This document shows, one piece after another, positions 45,701 through 57,700 of a stretch of 64,000 bases of DNA. Numbering within the stretch: position 1 is the stretch's first letter; each line of letters starts with the position of its first letter. The stretch comes from Trissonchulus latispiculum (lineage: Eukaryota; Nematoda; Enoplea; Enoplida; Ironidae): NCBI GenBank assembly GCA_030248195.1, contig JASAND010020562.1, forward strand, positions 1 through 64,000, in the 5' to 3' direction. The notes below the pieces were generated by a model, which saw only the letters and a list, made by a program, of their open reading frames with translations, did no database searches and was not told the DNA's origin. The position numbers were made by a program, and so were the translations under genes.

Positions 45701-48700
45701 GGACGGCGGTCTGCCGCCATCCGACAGAACTGAACCGGGGCTAGGGACTGGGGGGTGATCTGCATAGCGCACAATGGGATTCACAAGCAAAAATTCAGTT
45801 AAAGAGGGTCTGGATGGGGTCCCTGCGGACAGGCCCGCGGGAGATTGTTGGAGACCAGTTTCAGAGGAGTGCTGGGTATTTGGGGGGATTTGAGAGCCGG
45901 GCTGCCCAGTCTCTCTTGCGGGGGAATTCTGGCTCATCGGTAGCACCGGATTCCAAAAAGCGTAGTCAAGCTCGGGGAGCTGTTGAAAACTGTTGACGTC
46001 CAAGGGCTGAGGAGGATCAGATCGTCGTATTCGGGGCCAGATGAATCCTTTGCGGAAATTTATCGAGTTTCTCCGGCTCATACAAAAGCCAGAGACCAGC
46101 ACGAAGCACCAGCTCTGAAACATACAAAGAGCAGTGCATACACAGACAGAAAAAATGAAAAATCGCGGGGGGGGGGTGTGGGTGTGCTCCCGAGGGGGGA
46201 AATCGTGGAACAGGGAGTGTGCTGGAGTGCGGAATGCACCGGACAAGTTTTAGAATAACAAAATAATAACAATAGGGAAGGAGGGTTACGTTTTATGGGT
46301 GAACTACAGAAGGGGTAACGAAAAACCCAGGGCAAGGGGAAGGACAGCACAGAATTTTGGGATAAGGACAAGAGGGATGAAGTTTGGAATTTCAACCCGG
46401 ACACGTTGAAATCCACCACACAGGGTATGTAGGGTGAGCCGTGCCCCATTCGAGCAGATTGGCTTCATTTCGACTATCGGTCGAAATATCTGAAACAAAA
46501 ACCATAAAACAGGACATGGTATACAGGTACACACGGAGGATCGGCCGGACCTTACGGTACGGTCCTAGGTCACGAGGTACTACTTACCTGCAGTTTTTGG
46601 CTGTACGTATGCAGCATACAAGCAAAACAACCAGACCGGGGGGCAAACGACAAAGACTGTGGGGGGAATGAACATACGAATTTAATTAACACTCATACCA
46701 CACATACAAAACACTTATACCTAGGAATCAAAAATACATACGTATGTAGGACCCTAAAAGGGGGAAAATTTTGGTGTTTATTAGAATACGTACGTATAAC
46801 TAATAAGGAATCGTAAAGGTAAAGAAAAATTGAAAAATACGGAAAACCCCATTTTAGTTTTATTAATATAAATCGTGAAAGAAAAATAACAGAAAAGTAA
46901 TATAAATCGTATAGCTATACAGAAATGTATAAATATACTAAGGAGAAAACCCCAATTTAAAATGAAAAGAGAAAAACCCAAAAATTTGAGAATAACATAG
47001 ATAGAAGAAATCGAGCGTAGGGTCCTACCGTTTTTGACCCTAGAAGCACTCATACAAAAAATAGACATATATACGTACATTTTTACCACAGACAACCACA
47101 CAAGCAAGCATATAAACAAAACACCCTACTTACGTATTTATTTATTGATGGCCATCATAATTTTTGAGTGCGTAGCGCTACTGGAATAAAATACACCGGG
47201 GAGGGAAGAGGGACTAAGATGGATAAGGGGGAAGGGACAGGTGAGTATACCATGTCGGACAGGGTGAAGGGTCCAACACTCTAGACCCTTTTTGAGTTAC
47301 CCCGAAGCGTAACCCTAATAAAACAACATGGGGAAGTAGAGTCCTGACCAGCAGGGCCCCAGAGTTATCCGACATAACTCTTACAACCAACTTACAAAAA
47401 CTTACAAAAATACATCATTACGGGTTTTTCGTTTAGCGGCGTGGGAATATATAGATCATGGGGATAACGTACAAGTAGGTTTGGGCAAGGGTGTCGTTTC
47501 GAGGGTAGTAACAAGGAGATCCCAAGTGTTGCTGGTATTGGCCTGCCATGTGCTCAGGCAACTAGGCGGACTGCAAGTGCCTGAGATTATCGGGGTTTGG
47601 ATAAGGTTACCGGAAATGACACGATTTAAATGAAATGACATGAAATTTATCGGCCAGTGCCCGTAACTCGTCTGGGGTAAGGAGTGATGTCTGCCACATA
47701 GGGGTGGAAAGGGAATGGGACTTGGGGACTACGGACCAGTCATATTTTTCCATAAGGTCATAACCAATAATAAAATCTTGGTACAGACCTTGGGCAACGT
47801 GGAAGGGAAATGAATATTTGTGCCCGTTGCACAAAAAGGTATCTCACATTTCCCCAATATGTCAAGGGACGTATTCTCCGCAGCTATGGAGAATTTGAAA
47901 GCCGCAGAGGTATGAAGGGCAAGGGAGAGGGTACAGGAGGCATTTACACGGTAAAAAAATGCCTTGGATATGTAGCAGACATTCGCACCGGACTTCAAAA
48001 GGGCTAGGACCTTCACACCAAAAATACTTACTAGTAGGTGGGGACTTTTTTGGGGGGACAGACGAGTACGCTGGGACACGTAAAAAGGGGTAGTGTCAGT
48101 CAGGATTGCTTGAACGAGGTCACTGACGGGACCTGTCTGTCCATGGTCAGGAGTATCTTGGGCCTCAGCGTCCTCGGCTTCGAAGGATTGATTTCGGTCA
48201 TTCAGGCTGCTGAGCGGGGTGGAGTTGGGCTGGGTCTTAGGGTCCTCAACCTTTAAAACCTGAGCGAAGGCATTTCGGATAGCGAGGGTAGTAGGAATGA
48301 CCGCTGGGGTTGGCAGCTGAGGCTCATTGATAACAGCAGAGGTGGGACTTTCTGTTTGATGGGCCAGCTCTCCCAAGAGAGCAGTGGGTTTGGGCTGGGT
48401 CTCAGGGTCCTCTACCTCTAAAACCTGAGCGAAGGCATTTCGGATAGGGAGGGTAGTAGGAATGACCGCTGGGGTTGAGGCTCATTGATAACAGCAGGGG
48501 TGGGACTTTCTGTTTGATGGGCCAGCTTTCCCAAGAGAGTGGGTTTGGGCTGGGTCTCAGGGTCCTCTACCTCTAAAACCTGAGCTGAGGCATTTCGGGT
48601 AGTGAGGGTAGTAGGGGTAGCCGCTGGGGTTGGCGGCTGGGGCTCATTGGTAGTAGCAGGAATTAGGCTTTCGGTTGGCAAGGTTAGCTCTCCCATAGAC

Positions 48701-51700
48701 TGGGATCGCTGACGAAGGTGGGGCCGAGGGAGTCGCTTGGGTTTGGGCAAAGAGTCGCTTCTGGTGGACTCGTGGGGTTGGCAGAGTTGACCGGACATGT
48801 CCAGCTCCTCCATGCACTGACGAATTCGGCCCAGAAAGTCCAACAGCAGGCTTTCGAATTTTTCGAATTTTGGCGGTAAGGGTCACGGTTTTAGAGAAGT
48901 CCTCAGGGGTCTTCTCAACTACATTAGGGGCCGTGGAGTACAGTTCCTGTTGGCGATCTTTCACCGGGTTAAGCGACTCTCGGGGGTCCTGGAACATGTC
49001 GCCCAACTCGAAGCACGGAGCCCACTGGCCGGGGCCAAAGGGGTTAGTGGAAATAACAGTAGGGGACGTGGTCGTGACGAGCACGCTTGGAATGTCGGGA
49101 AACTATTTTCCAAGAGTAGTTTCCTCTATCGCGCATAGGATGGAAGTTTCCATGGACATTGCGAGTGGAAGCCGAGGGAGGGGTATCAGTGGTAGGACCT
49201 TCCTGGTGATGCGAGGTACTGGGGAGGTGTTGCTGTCCCTCGCCAGACAGCAACATCTCCCCAGGGCTTAGAACAAACTCAGGGGTGGAATGTGTACATA
49301 CTTTGTTAGATGTACGTACACGGTTTGTAACGGGTAAAATTTTTGGTGTCAACAGTGGATCAATTAGGGAGGGGATAGGTTCCACTTGGATCTTTTTATG
49401 ATACGGGCTTCCCGTAGCATCCGCGAGAGGGATTCCACTGCTGACGATTAAACCTTTCGAAACCTCGCAACACCAAGTTTTTCCCTGCTGGCTGAGGGCT
49501 GGACTCAGGGTTGGTGGGTAAGCAAGTCTGTGGCCTCCACTGACAAGTTCGTGTGCGTTTGGGCTCCAAAAATGAAAGGCGACGTCGGACAGGGTAAGGG
49601 GGTTCGACCTCGTGGTCAAACAGGCTGGGAGGTTTCGTAGATTGGGAGGAGGGTGGGGATGGGGTATACTCCGTTGAACAAGAGGACACTGAGACCGTCG
49701 TGGATTGATGTGACTCCGGGTGATGGCCATTTGGTGAAAAATAGGGTAAGGGTTCGGGCTCCTCTGAGCTCCGATTGACCATCCGAGGGTTATCAGTTAC
49801 TTCATACACGGGGGCCATATTAACTGGGTAGGGGTCAAACCGGGGGCGCACGTCGGGGCTTACTGACGGCGCCCCATGTTGGCGCTTCCCTGGTTCTGGA
49901 AAAGGCCATCGGAAGTGGGTTGATGACTAACTTGAGGACTGGGTTGGGGTTGGAGGTCTCTCAGGTCACCTCCTTGTTGGCTCGGGGGGGTCTGCGCTTG
50001 AGGTTGGGGGCTGGCCGTCACCTTCGGGCTTGCCAACATACGTAGGAATCCGGGGTGGTTGGGCCCCAGGTTGTCGACTGTGCGTATACGGATGGGGCAG
50101 TGTTGCCACTCGTGCCCCTCTTGGGTGCACCAGAAGCACAACCTGGGCCCATGAGTTCTGAAGTTGTGGTTACTGGGGTAAGAATTGGAAATAATTCTAA
50201 TTCCACATGGGCGGGATTTGATCTGATCATGGGGGCCTTGGAATGGTTTCGTTCCTCTAGAGGCCGTAGTGGATTTGGCATGGCGTTTCGTGGACGGGCA
50301 GGTTTGCGCTACCAGGGCTTCCCTAGTAGGCAAATGGAGTTTAGGGTATCCGGAAGTATGGGGGGAATATTCATAAAAACGCTCCAATGGGGTTTGATGG
50401 TGAGGAGGAGCCCATCCAGGACACGCCGGGACTTTAGGACAGCAACCCAGAGGGGATTTTGGTTTGGGCTGGAATTTTCCCGACGGCGGTTCGGGACTGG
50501 GAGGGAGTACAGCATTCGCCGAATTTCCCGCAGTGGAGGGGTAGGGATCATTCGAAATTAGGGAAGGGGTCTTATCGTCATAACTCTGGCGATTCGGTAC
50601 GTCACCCGACTTGTCCCACGCCAAGCCGGATGAGGGAGAGGTTATGGCCCAATGTTGGCTAGACCGGCAATCTGGGCAATTTTGAGCTCCCTCAGACGTA
50701 GCTCGAGGTCGGGGGGGCATGAATTTTCTTGACCGTGGCGGGACAGGCCCCGAACCACTCAAGCGGTCTACAAGGGTTTTTGTGGGAAAGCCGCTGCCAG
50801 ACAATTGGGCCAATTGGTCCTAGTATTTTTTCCACTGGGCTCGGGTACGAAATTTATCTTCCTCGCTCGGGTCAGAGCCGTCCAAACGAACCGTTGAATC
50901 AAGATGGGAGGGGCTACCCCTACCACCGTCCTGGGGGAAGTACAGCGAGGGGCGTAGGTCGTCCTCGGACTCAATCCTGACCCGAGGCGGATGTGGACGG
51001 AAGATCCGGGCTTCCCAGAACTTCCGGCCACGGCCCCAATGTCAGGGGGATTGGGGTCAGGGGATCGGGCCACTCTGGGTTTACTGTCAAAGGGGTCGTC
51101 ATCAGGGGGGCGATTATCCATTATAAACACGACACGAAAAAACACAACTCCCCGAATTAGTTATATACCTATATAAAATTTTTGGGCCGCACTTGGGGAC
51201 GATAGGGACTTTTTGGGGTAGCGATATACGTATATAACTAAAAAGGGTATTTTCAGGCCAGGGACACGAAACTCCGAATGTACGTACGTATTTCGGGACC
51301 AAGAATGGGGGGGTTGGGTCTAATCTCCAACTCGACCTGGATTTGCAGGGGATCCGTCCAGAAAATGAGTCGTAATCCACCAGTTGGGACTTCAGTCGTC
51401 CAACAATACAGAGTTAGGTTCCTGGGCTGGCGCCGGAATCCAACGGAAAAATTTTTCAAAATTTTAATTTTCCTCCCAAAAAATTTTATGGGTTGATTTG
51501 GGTAGATTTAGGGAGGGGGGCAAGGAGTTGCTGGTATAATAGGAATGGGTTATCACTTGGGCTGGCCCTAGTGATAGTAAAGGGAAAAGTTGGGCTACCC
51601 AACTATAATAATACAATTAAAAGGTTAGGGCTAAAATAACACAGGACTGAGAAATCACAGAAATAGGGTGTGATAAAGGATAAACACACCACTTGGCAGC

Positions 51701-54700
51701 AGGAAAGAAAATGGGACTAATAAAATTAACTGGGGGCTGAAAGGAAGTCAGGCGTCTGACTGGGACTCCAAGCGGTGCGTGGGCGGGACTTCAAAGGGCC
51801 CAAGCAGAGTCAGGCGCCTGATAAGGATTCAAGCGATGCGGGGGCGGGCAAAAGCTAATACAAAGGTTTGCAATTGGAATTGACGTCAATTGCAAACATC
51901 CAAAGGGGCAAACAACAAATACGAATGTATAACCACGGAGGAAAAGGAAAGACAGGGCCAGCCCAGTCAAACAAAAATTGGGGGGAAAACAAACTTTGTT
52001 GATAATAGGTCTAAGGGGGGAAAATTCTTGGAGTGGGGGACCTAACAAAAAATTTTTTCAGACTAGGGAGGGTAAGAAAAATTAATTTAGGGGGAAATCA
52101 GGGAAAAATATTTTGGGGAAAAGAAAGGAAGAGCCTAGGCCTGGCAGCCTAATGTAAAATAGGTAGAGCTAGGGAATTAAACCACTGAGCTCACACGCCA
52201 AATTTTACAAGTGTGACTGTGCGCAAGAACGCTGACCGACGACTGCGGGTGGAGATCTTTAGTCCAGGCGGCTCTTTTCCACCGACTTTCCTCGCCAAGG
52301 GGGAACCGACAGGATTTTGGGGGACGCCAACGGGGCGCCAGACAAAATGGGGGACACGTACAAAAATTAACCTCAGTTATCAGTCAACTCCGGGCTACTC
52401 CCAGAGCGCTGCCTAGCTAATAAACGAGATCAATCTAGTTAAAATTAACAGGAAAATTAAACAAGCAGCAAAGACAACTGGCCGATTTATTAGGTGGCTG
52501 ACAGGGCACGGACAATAACAAGAATATACCTTCCGGACTAACCGGGGGGGGGCAGGAAAATACAGCGGGCTACCCGCAAGAACACACAATATCGGGGGCA
52601 CAGAGGGGAATTAGAGGTAAATGGGGAGGGAACCAGCAACCAATAGGGGAAGGAAAACAATTAACAAAATTGGGAGAAGGAGGTTAGCTAGAAAGGTAGA
52701 CCCGGGGGAACGGGGACAAACCCGTAAATTAGGAAGGGGAAAGGGAGAGGGGAGTTAAGAGTTAGACAAAAATGAAGTTCAAAGGGGGTTAGGAAAAGGT
52801 AAGTTTAAATTAACTTTCGAAAAGAAAAAGGAAATCGGAATAACTTACGCTCAGGTGTGGACTCGTGAAGGGTGGGGCCCCGACTTAGAAACCCGACCGC
52901 TCAGTGACTTGACAAACTCCCAACTGACGATAACAAGTCTGCGTCAGCATCATCCTAAGACAAACTGGATAAAACCAGTTTTTGTCAGCGTCTGCTGACG
53001 TGCATGATCACTCTTTGCAGACACAACATAAAAATTACAACACTTACATAAGGGGGAAATTTTAGAGACCTTTTGGGAGAAAAATGGAAAAAGCGCGAAA
53101 TGTAAATATTGGAAAGGGGGTGATAGCGCAGTCGCTATCACCCACATTACAGTTGTGCATAGGAAACAGATAACCGGAATTTTAATTTTATGAAAATTAC
53201 TTCAGTGGAATTCTAAACCTGTATTAATTTGCGCTGTAATTTTCAGAAAAGGAAATTTGGTGGACATTGCAGCGGCAGGGGGATTCCATTATTTTCTGGT
53301 GAATTTGCATGAGAGGTTTGGTCCGATCTGCACCTTCTGGTTCGAAGAGACCCAGGTTGTGTCACTCGCCCATCCGGACACTCTCAGAGCCACCTCCAAA
53401 CTTTTTGACAGACCTCGTAAGTATAAATAGATGTAGATAGATATATAAGTATATATAGATAGATATAGATAGATTAATGTATTGGTGGGGGTTTTGGGGG
53501 TCTCTTGCGCAATTCCCTCCCAGTTCTAACTTTTGATTTGTTGACAAATAACAGTAAAATTTTGTATGGATGCATACTGGAGGCTGATGAATTAAAAAAT
53601 AGAAGATTTTAGAGCTTCTCTAAACCTCTTTTTGAGTTTCCGAAATGACTGTGGTGGTGTCTTTGACTGGGCATCAGAAGCGTCCAACAAAAGTATGCTT
53701 CTTGAAATTGGTGCTCCTTATATTGCTTCCGATTTTGAAATCAATGGATTAAAAATACCAAAAGTTGAATATGTAAAGGATTTAGGGGTTTACATTACCT
53801 CTGATCTGAAGTTTTCTATGCATGTAGATAAGATATGTGCTAAAGCTTTTCAAAAGACTGCTGTTATCTTTAAGTCCTTCTGCTGTCGTGATCTTAAGTT
53901 TTTATTAGCTATGTATACACTTTATGTCAGACCAATTTTAGAGTATAACTGTTGTGTCTGGTCTCCTTATCTAATGAAGGATATTAATAAGTTAGAATTA
54001 GTGCAGAGGCGATTCACGAAAAGAATACCTGAAATTCGGGATCTTTCCTACAGTGACCGACTCAAAATTACGGGCCTTGAGACACTTGAGAGTCGTAGAC
54101 TTAAAGCGGATCTAGCTCAAGCTTACAAAATTATCCACGAAATGGGTAATGTAAATTCTGCAGAATTTTTTTCTTACGCTGTAGAAACAGGTACACGTGG
54201 TCATGAGTTGAAATTGCGAAACTGCAGGTCCAGGCTTGATTGTCGCAAGCATTTTTTTGCAAACAGGGTAGTTCCAGTTTGGAACAGTTTAAATTCTGGC
54301 ATCATATCCGCCCCAAACATTAGTGTATTCAAAAAGAGGCTTGATTCTGTTAATCTACGCAATTTCTTAAAATACAAGCCTGATTAACAATTTCATATAA
54401 TGTAGTTGGTTCTTGTATATACTTACGTATTTATACATACGTTGCGTATAGTTATGTATTCACACTTTAGACCTATATGTGTATGTTTTTGTAGGTTTTA
54501 TAATATTGCTGATTTGTTGTTGTGGTTGATTTACGGATATATATGACATTTTGTAGCTATTGCAGGGGCGTGCAGATTCTTGTGCGTCTCCTTTTTGGCC
54601 ATTATATATATGCGATGTGTATTCACTTTGAAATTGTATTGACAGTGCTGATTGGCCAAATAAACATTTTTGATTTGATTTGATTTGATTAAATTTTTTT

Positions 54701-57700
54701 AATTTTAAGTTTTAAGTTGGTAAGGGGGGGGACCAAGGGAATAAAAAACATTTTGTCCCTGAATTTGTTGAAAACTTGCATACAAGGGTTTTCCGGAGCG
54801 CTGAGTAAGAAACTGAAATCTTTTTCGATTCAGCTTTTCGTTAGCTTAATAGAAGCTAAAGTTGTCAGCTTAAGATGTAAGCATATACTGAGTTAATCTT
54901 CCTTCTTCTTCCTATTCCGGGTCCATCGTGCATGGTCTTCAGCAATGTGGAGAATCGCCAACCCAGCACACGTCTTCGCAGGTTGCGTCCAGGACATCCG
55001 GAAAGACCAGGATATAGAAGTGCCGGGACCAACCGCTCGGCAGCATAATTTAAGGAATGGCTGATTCGGCACAACAAACAACCCTCAATCCAGCAGACGT
55101 CTAGGCCAGATCATCCGGAAAGACCAGGATAGATTTAACTCGGCAGCATAATTTAAGGATTAAGAATATGAGTCATGCCCCCGGGAGCTGGAACCCATTA
55201 GCGCCGTTGGCCAGACGGATGCCAGGGGACACCTGTGGGGATCTCCATTTGATGGGGCCCATGTCCATCGGATTTCCCACGGAGGTGGTTCCAAGCCCCC
55301 CACTGAGCTAATCAACAGCTTTGTCAAAAACGGATTTCGGATTCGTGCTCAGCGTCCCAGAGAACCCAATCATGCAAGTTTTCAGCAAATAAAAGACAAT
55401 AGTTTTTTGATCCCCGTGGTTCCCCCTTACCAACTTTTTTTAAAATTTTAAAATTTTCAATATTTTCGATTCATCAGCCTCCAGTGTTGATCTATATAAA
55501 AGTTTAGGGCTATTGGTAAAAAAAATCAAAAGGTAGGGGTAAGGGGTACGGTGTGATTTTTCCCCCTTGAAAATTCCCCCCCCCCCGGAAAAGCTACACC
55601 GGTGTGAATTTTCCCCACGGAAAAATCACACCGGTGTGAGTTTTCCGAGGCGGGGGGAATTTTGCACCAATGCAAGAAATAATGCTTATTTCAGTTTCTA
55701 GGTTGAGTTTGTTGGCTCATAATCGAAGCAACTAATTATGCTTTGAAGATGGAATATGATTAGCGTAATCCGCCAAAATTCATTCATTACTTTATAAGGG
55801 AAACATTCTTAAATAAATGATAACTTCTAATCAATTTTAGGGTTCTAATATATTGTGTTTCCATTCTAAGTAAAAACGAATAACTTAAAACATATTTTAT
55901 GTCTGAGTCAGAGCTCAAATCTTTAAAGTAGGGTAAAGGTATAAAATCAGTCCAATTAAAATTTATTTTTACGTTTATTTTAGAAATTCTGTTGAATTAC
56001 TTGGAGATAAAATTTCCAGTTTGAAAATGAAATTTTATTTAATTGAAAGTAATTTAAATTCTTCACGTTTACTTGAATTTTCTAAGCTTTCCTTGCAAAT
56101 TTTCCCTAAGGAAAGATTTCACTATTAACCTGTGGTTCAGTTGAACTCTGAGACTATGTAAAGTTGTCAAAATACTCATAACGGACTCAAATTGTGCCGA
56201 GTTTGAGCTCACTATCGCTTGTAATAGGGTAGTGGTGGACAAAACATTGGTGCGGGACCATCACGCGCAGCAAGCAAAAAATTTGATTTTTTGGCCATAA
56301 CTACATACAAAAGGTCGCGTTCAAAAAAATTTTTTTCATGAATCAATAGCCAACTATAGTCCAAATGTGAGCGCAAAAGACCAGCCAGATTGAGAGTGGA
56401 TATTGTAGTCTTTAGGTCGACTGACTATGATGGCATTTTTTACTAGCGGAGGCTAATTTTAAGTTCTTTTGCTAGAACAGGCTCAAAAATCCGTTTAACC
56501 CGATTTTGCTGGTTCCCACATATTTTGTACTCCAAAACATTCTAAGAACTTCTGCACTTGCCGTTAATTCAGCCTACATCTTTCACAGCAGGCCTTCAAA
56601 GTTGACCTATTTTGCAAATTTCGAGCATTCTGTCAACTGAATACAAAAAATGCTCCATACCCCGCAATATACCAGTCTGAAAGCTCATATTTGGCACAGT
56701 AATTATACTCATAAAAGACTTAAATTGTGCCGTGTTTGAGCTCACTATCGCTTGTAATAAGGTGGTGGTGGACAAAACATTGGTGCGGGACCATCACGCG
56801 CAGCAAGCAAAAAATTTGATTTTTTGGCCATAACTACATACAAAAGGTCGCGTTCAAAAATTTTTTTTCATGAATCAATAACCAACTATAGTCCAAATGA
56901 GCCAGCCAGATTGAGAGTGGATATTGTAGTCCTTAGGTCGACTGACTATGATAGCATTTTTTACTAGCGGAGGCTAATTTTAAGTTAATTTGCTAGAATA
57001 GGCTCAAAAATCCGTTTTACCCCCGATTTTGCTCGTTTCCACGTATTTTGTACTCCAAAACATTCTAAGAACTTCTGCACTTGCCGTTTCCTCAAATTCC
57101 GCCTGCATCTTTCACATCAGTCCTTCAAGGTTGACCTATTTTGCAAATTTCGAGCATCCTCTCAACACTATACCAGTCTGAAAGCTCATATTTGGTACAG
57201 TAGTTATGCCCATAAAGGACTCATATTGTACCGAGTCAATAATCCAAGCCAGTTAATAACCAACTATAGCCCAAAAGTGTGCATATATACAATCAGTTTA
57301 TATTATGGCACAGGGCACTGTAGTTTGCAGACAAGCAAAATATATGATCTTGTAAACTATAATTACTTCATAACTGTAGCTTTATTTTATTTCAATAAAT
57401 ATAGTGTAGTCTAGGGATGCACCGGGGCCTGGCCCCGGCACCGGTAGTCAGGCCCCGACCCCAGTGGTCAGGCCCCGGTACCGACCAGGGCCAAAAATTA
57501 GCAAAATTTTGTAAATTTTTGACATTTTTTGACCAAAATTTTGAATTTTCGAAAGTCTAAAAGTGTTACAAATCGTTTGTTTTCTCGCTGATATGAATAA
57601 AAACAGCGATAGTAACGTTCGTATATCAAAAATTATTGCAAAATTTAAATTTTAAGAAAATTTTTGAAAATTTTCGATTTGGACTCCCAATTTCTAGGCC

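Larger units (their letters stand above)
39989..53151 (-). mobile_element. 13.2-kb LTR element lacking visible reverse transcriptase and integrase
   Basis: Bounded by direct LTRs 39989-41043 and 52153-53151 and flanked by GTTG at 39985-39988 and 53152-53155 (4-bp target duplication). LTRs begin TG and end CA. Coding frames and a polypurine tract (CCTGGGGAGA directly next to the 39989-41043 LTR when read on minus) show minus orientation. Order on minus: LTR, Gag-like protein with CCHC knuckle, a decayed aspartic protease, an AT-rich gap, three unrecognised ORFs, LTR. No YxDD, RNase H or HHCC/DDE signatures are seen in any frame of the 11-kb interior. Protease and orientation suggest Ty3/gypsy-like ancestry. 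Confidence 0.88.
53502..55545. mobile_element. Inverted-repeat element split by a LINE
   Basis: ACTGGAGGCTGATGAAT at about 53576 is inverted as ATTCATCAGCCTCCAGT at about 55469. Flanking text also pairs (CTTTTGATTTGTTGAC on the left, its diverged inverse on the right). A CR1-like LINE fragment and other repeats fill the interval. Confidence 0.5.

Noticed and set aside
39989..53151. X1-X3 as a host gene in a CYP20A1 intron
   Set aside because: They lie between the LTRs of a single insertion and on the same strand as Gag and protease, so belonging to the element is simpler. Not fully excluded if a host gene was captured.
39989..53151. Endogenous retrovirus with envelope
   Set aside because: No signal peptide, transmembrane anchor or glycoprotein-like frame is seen downstream of the protease, and no polymerase is seen.
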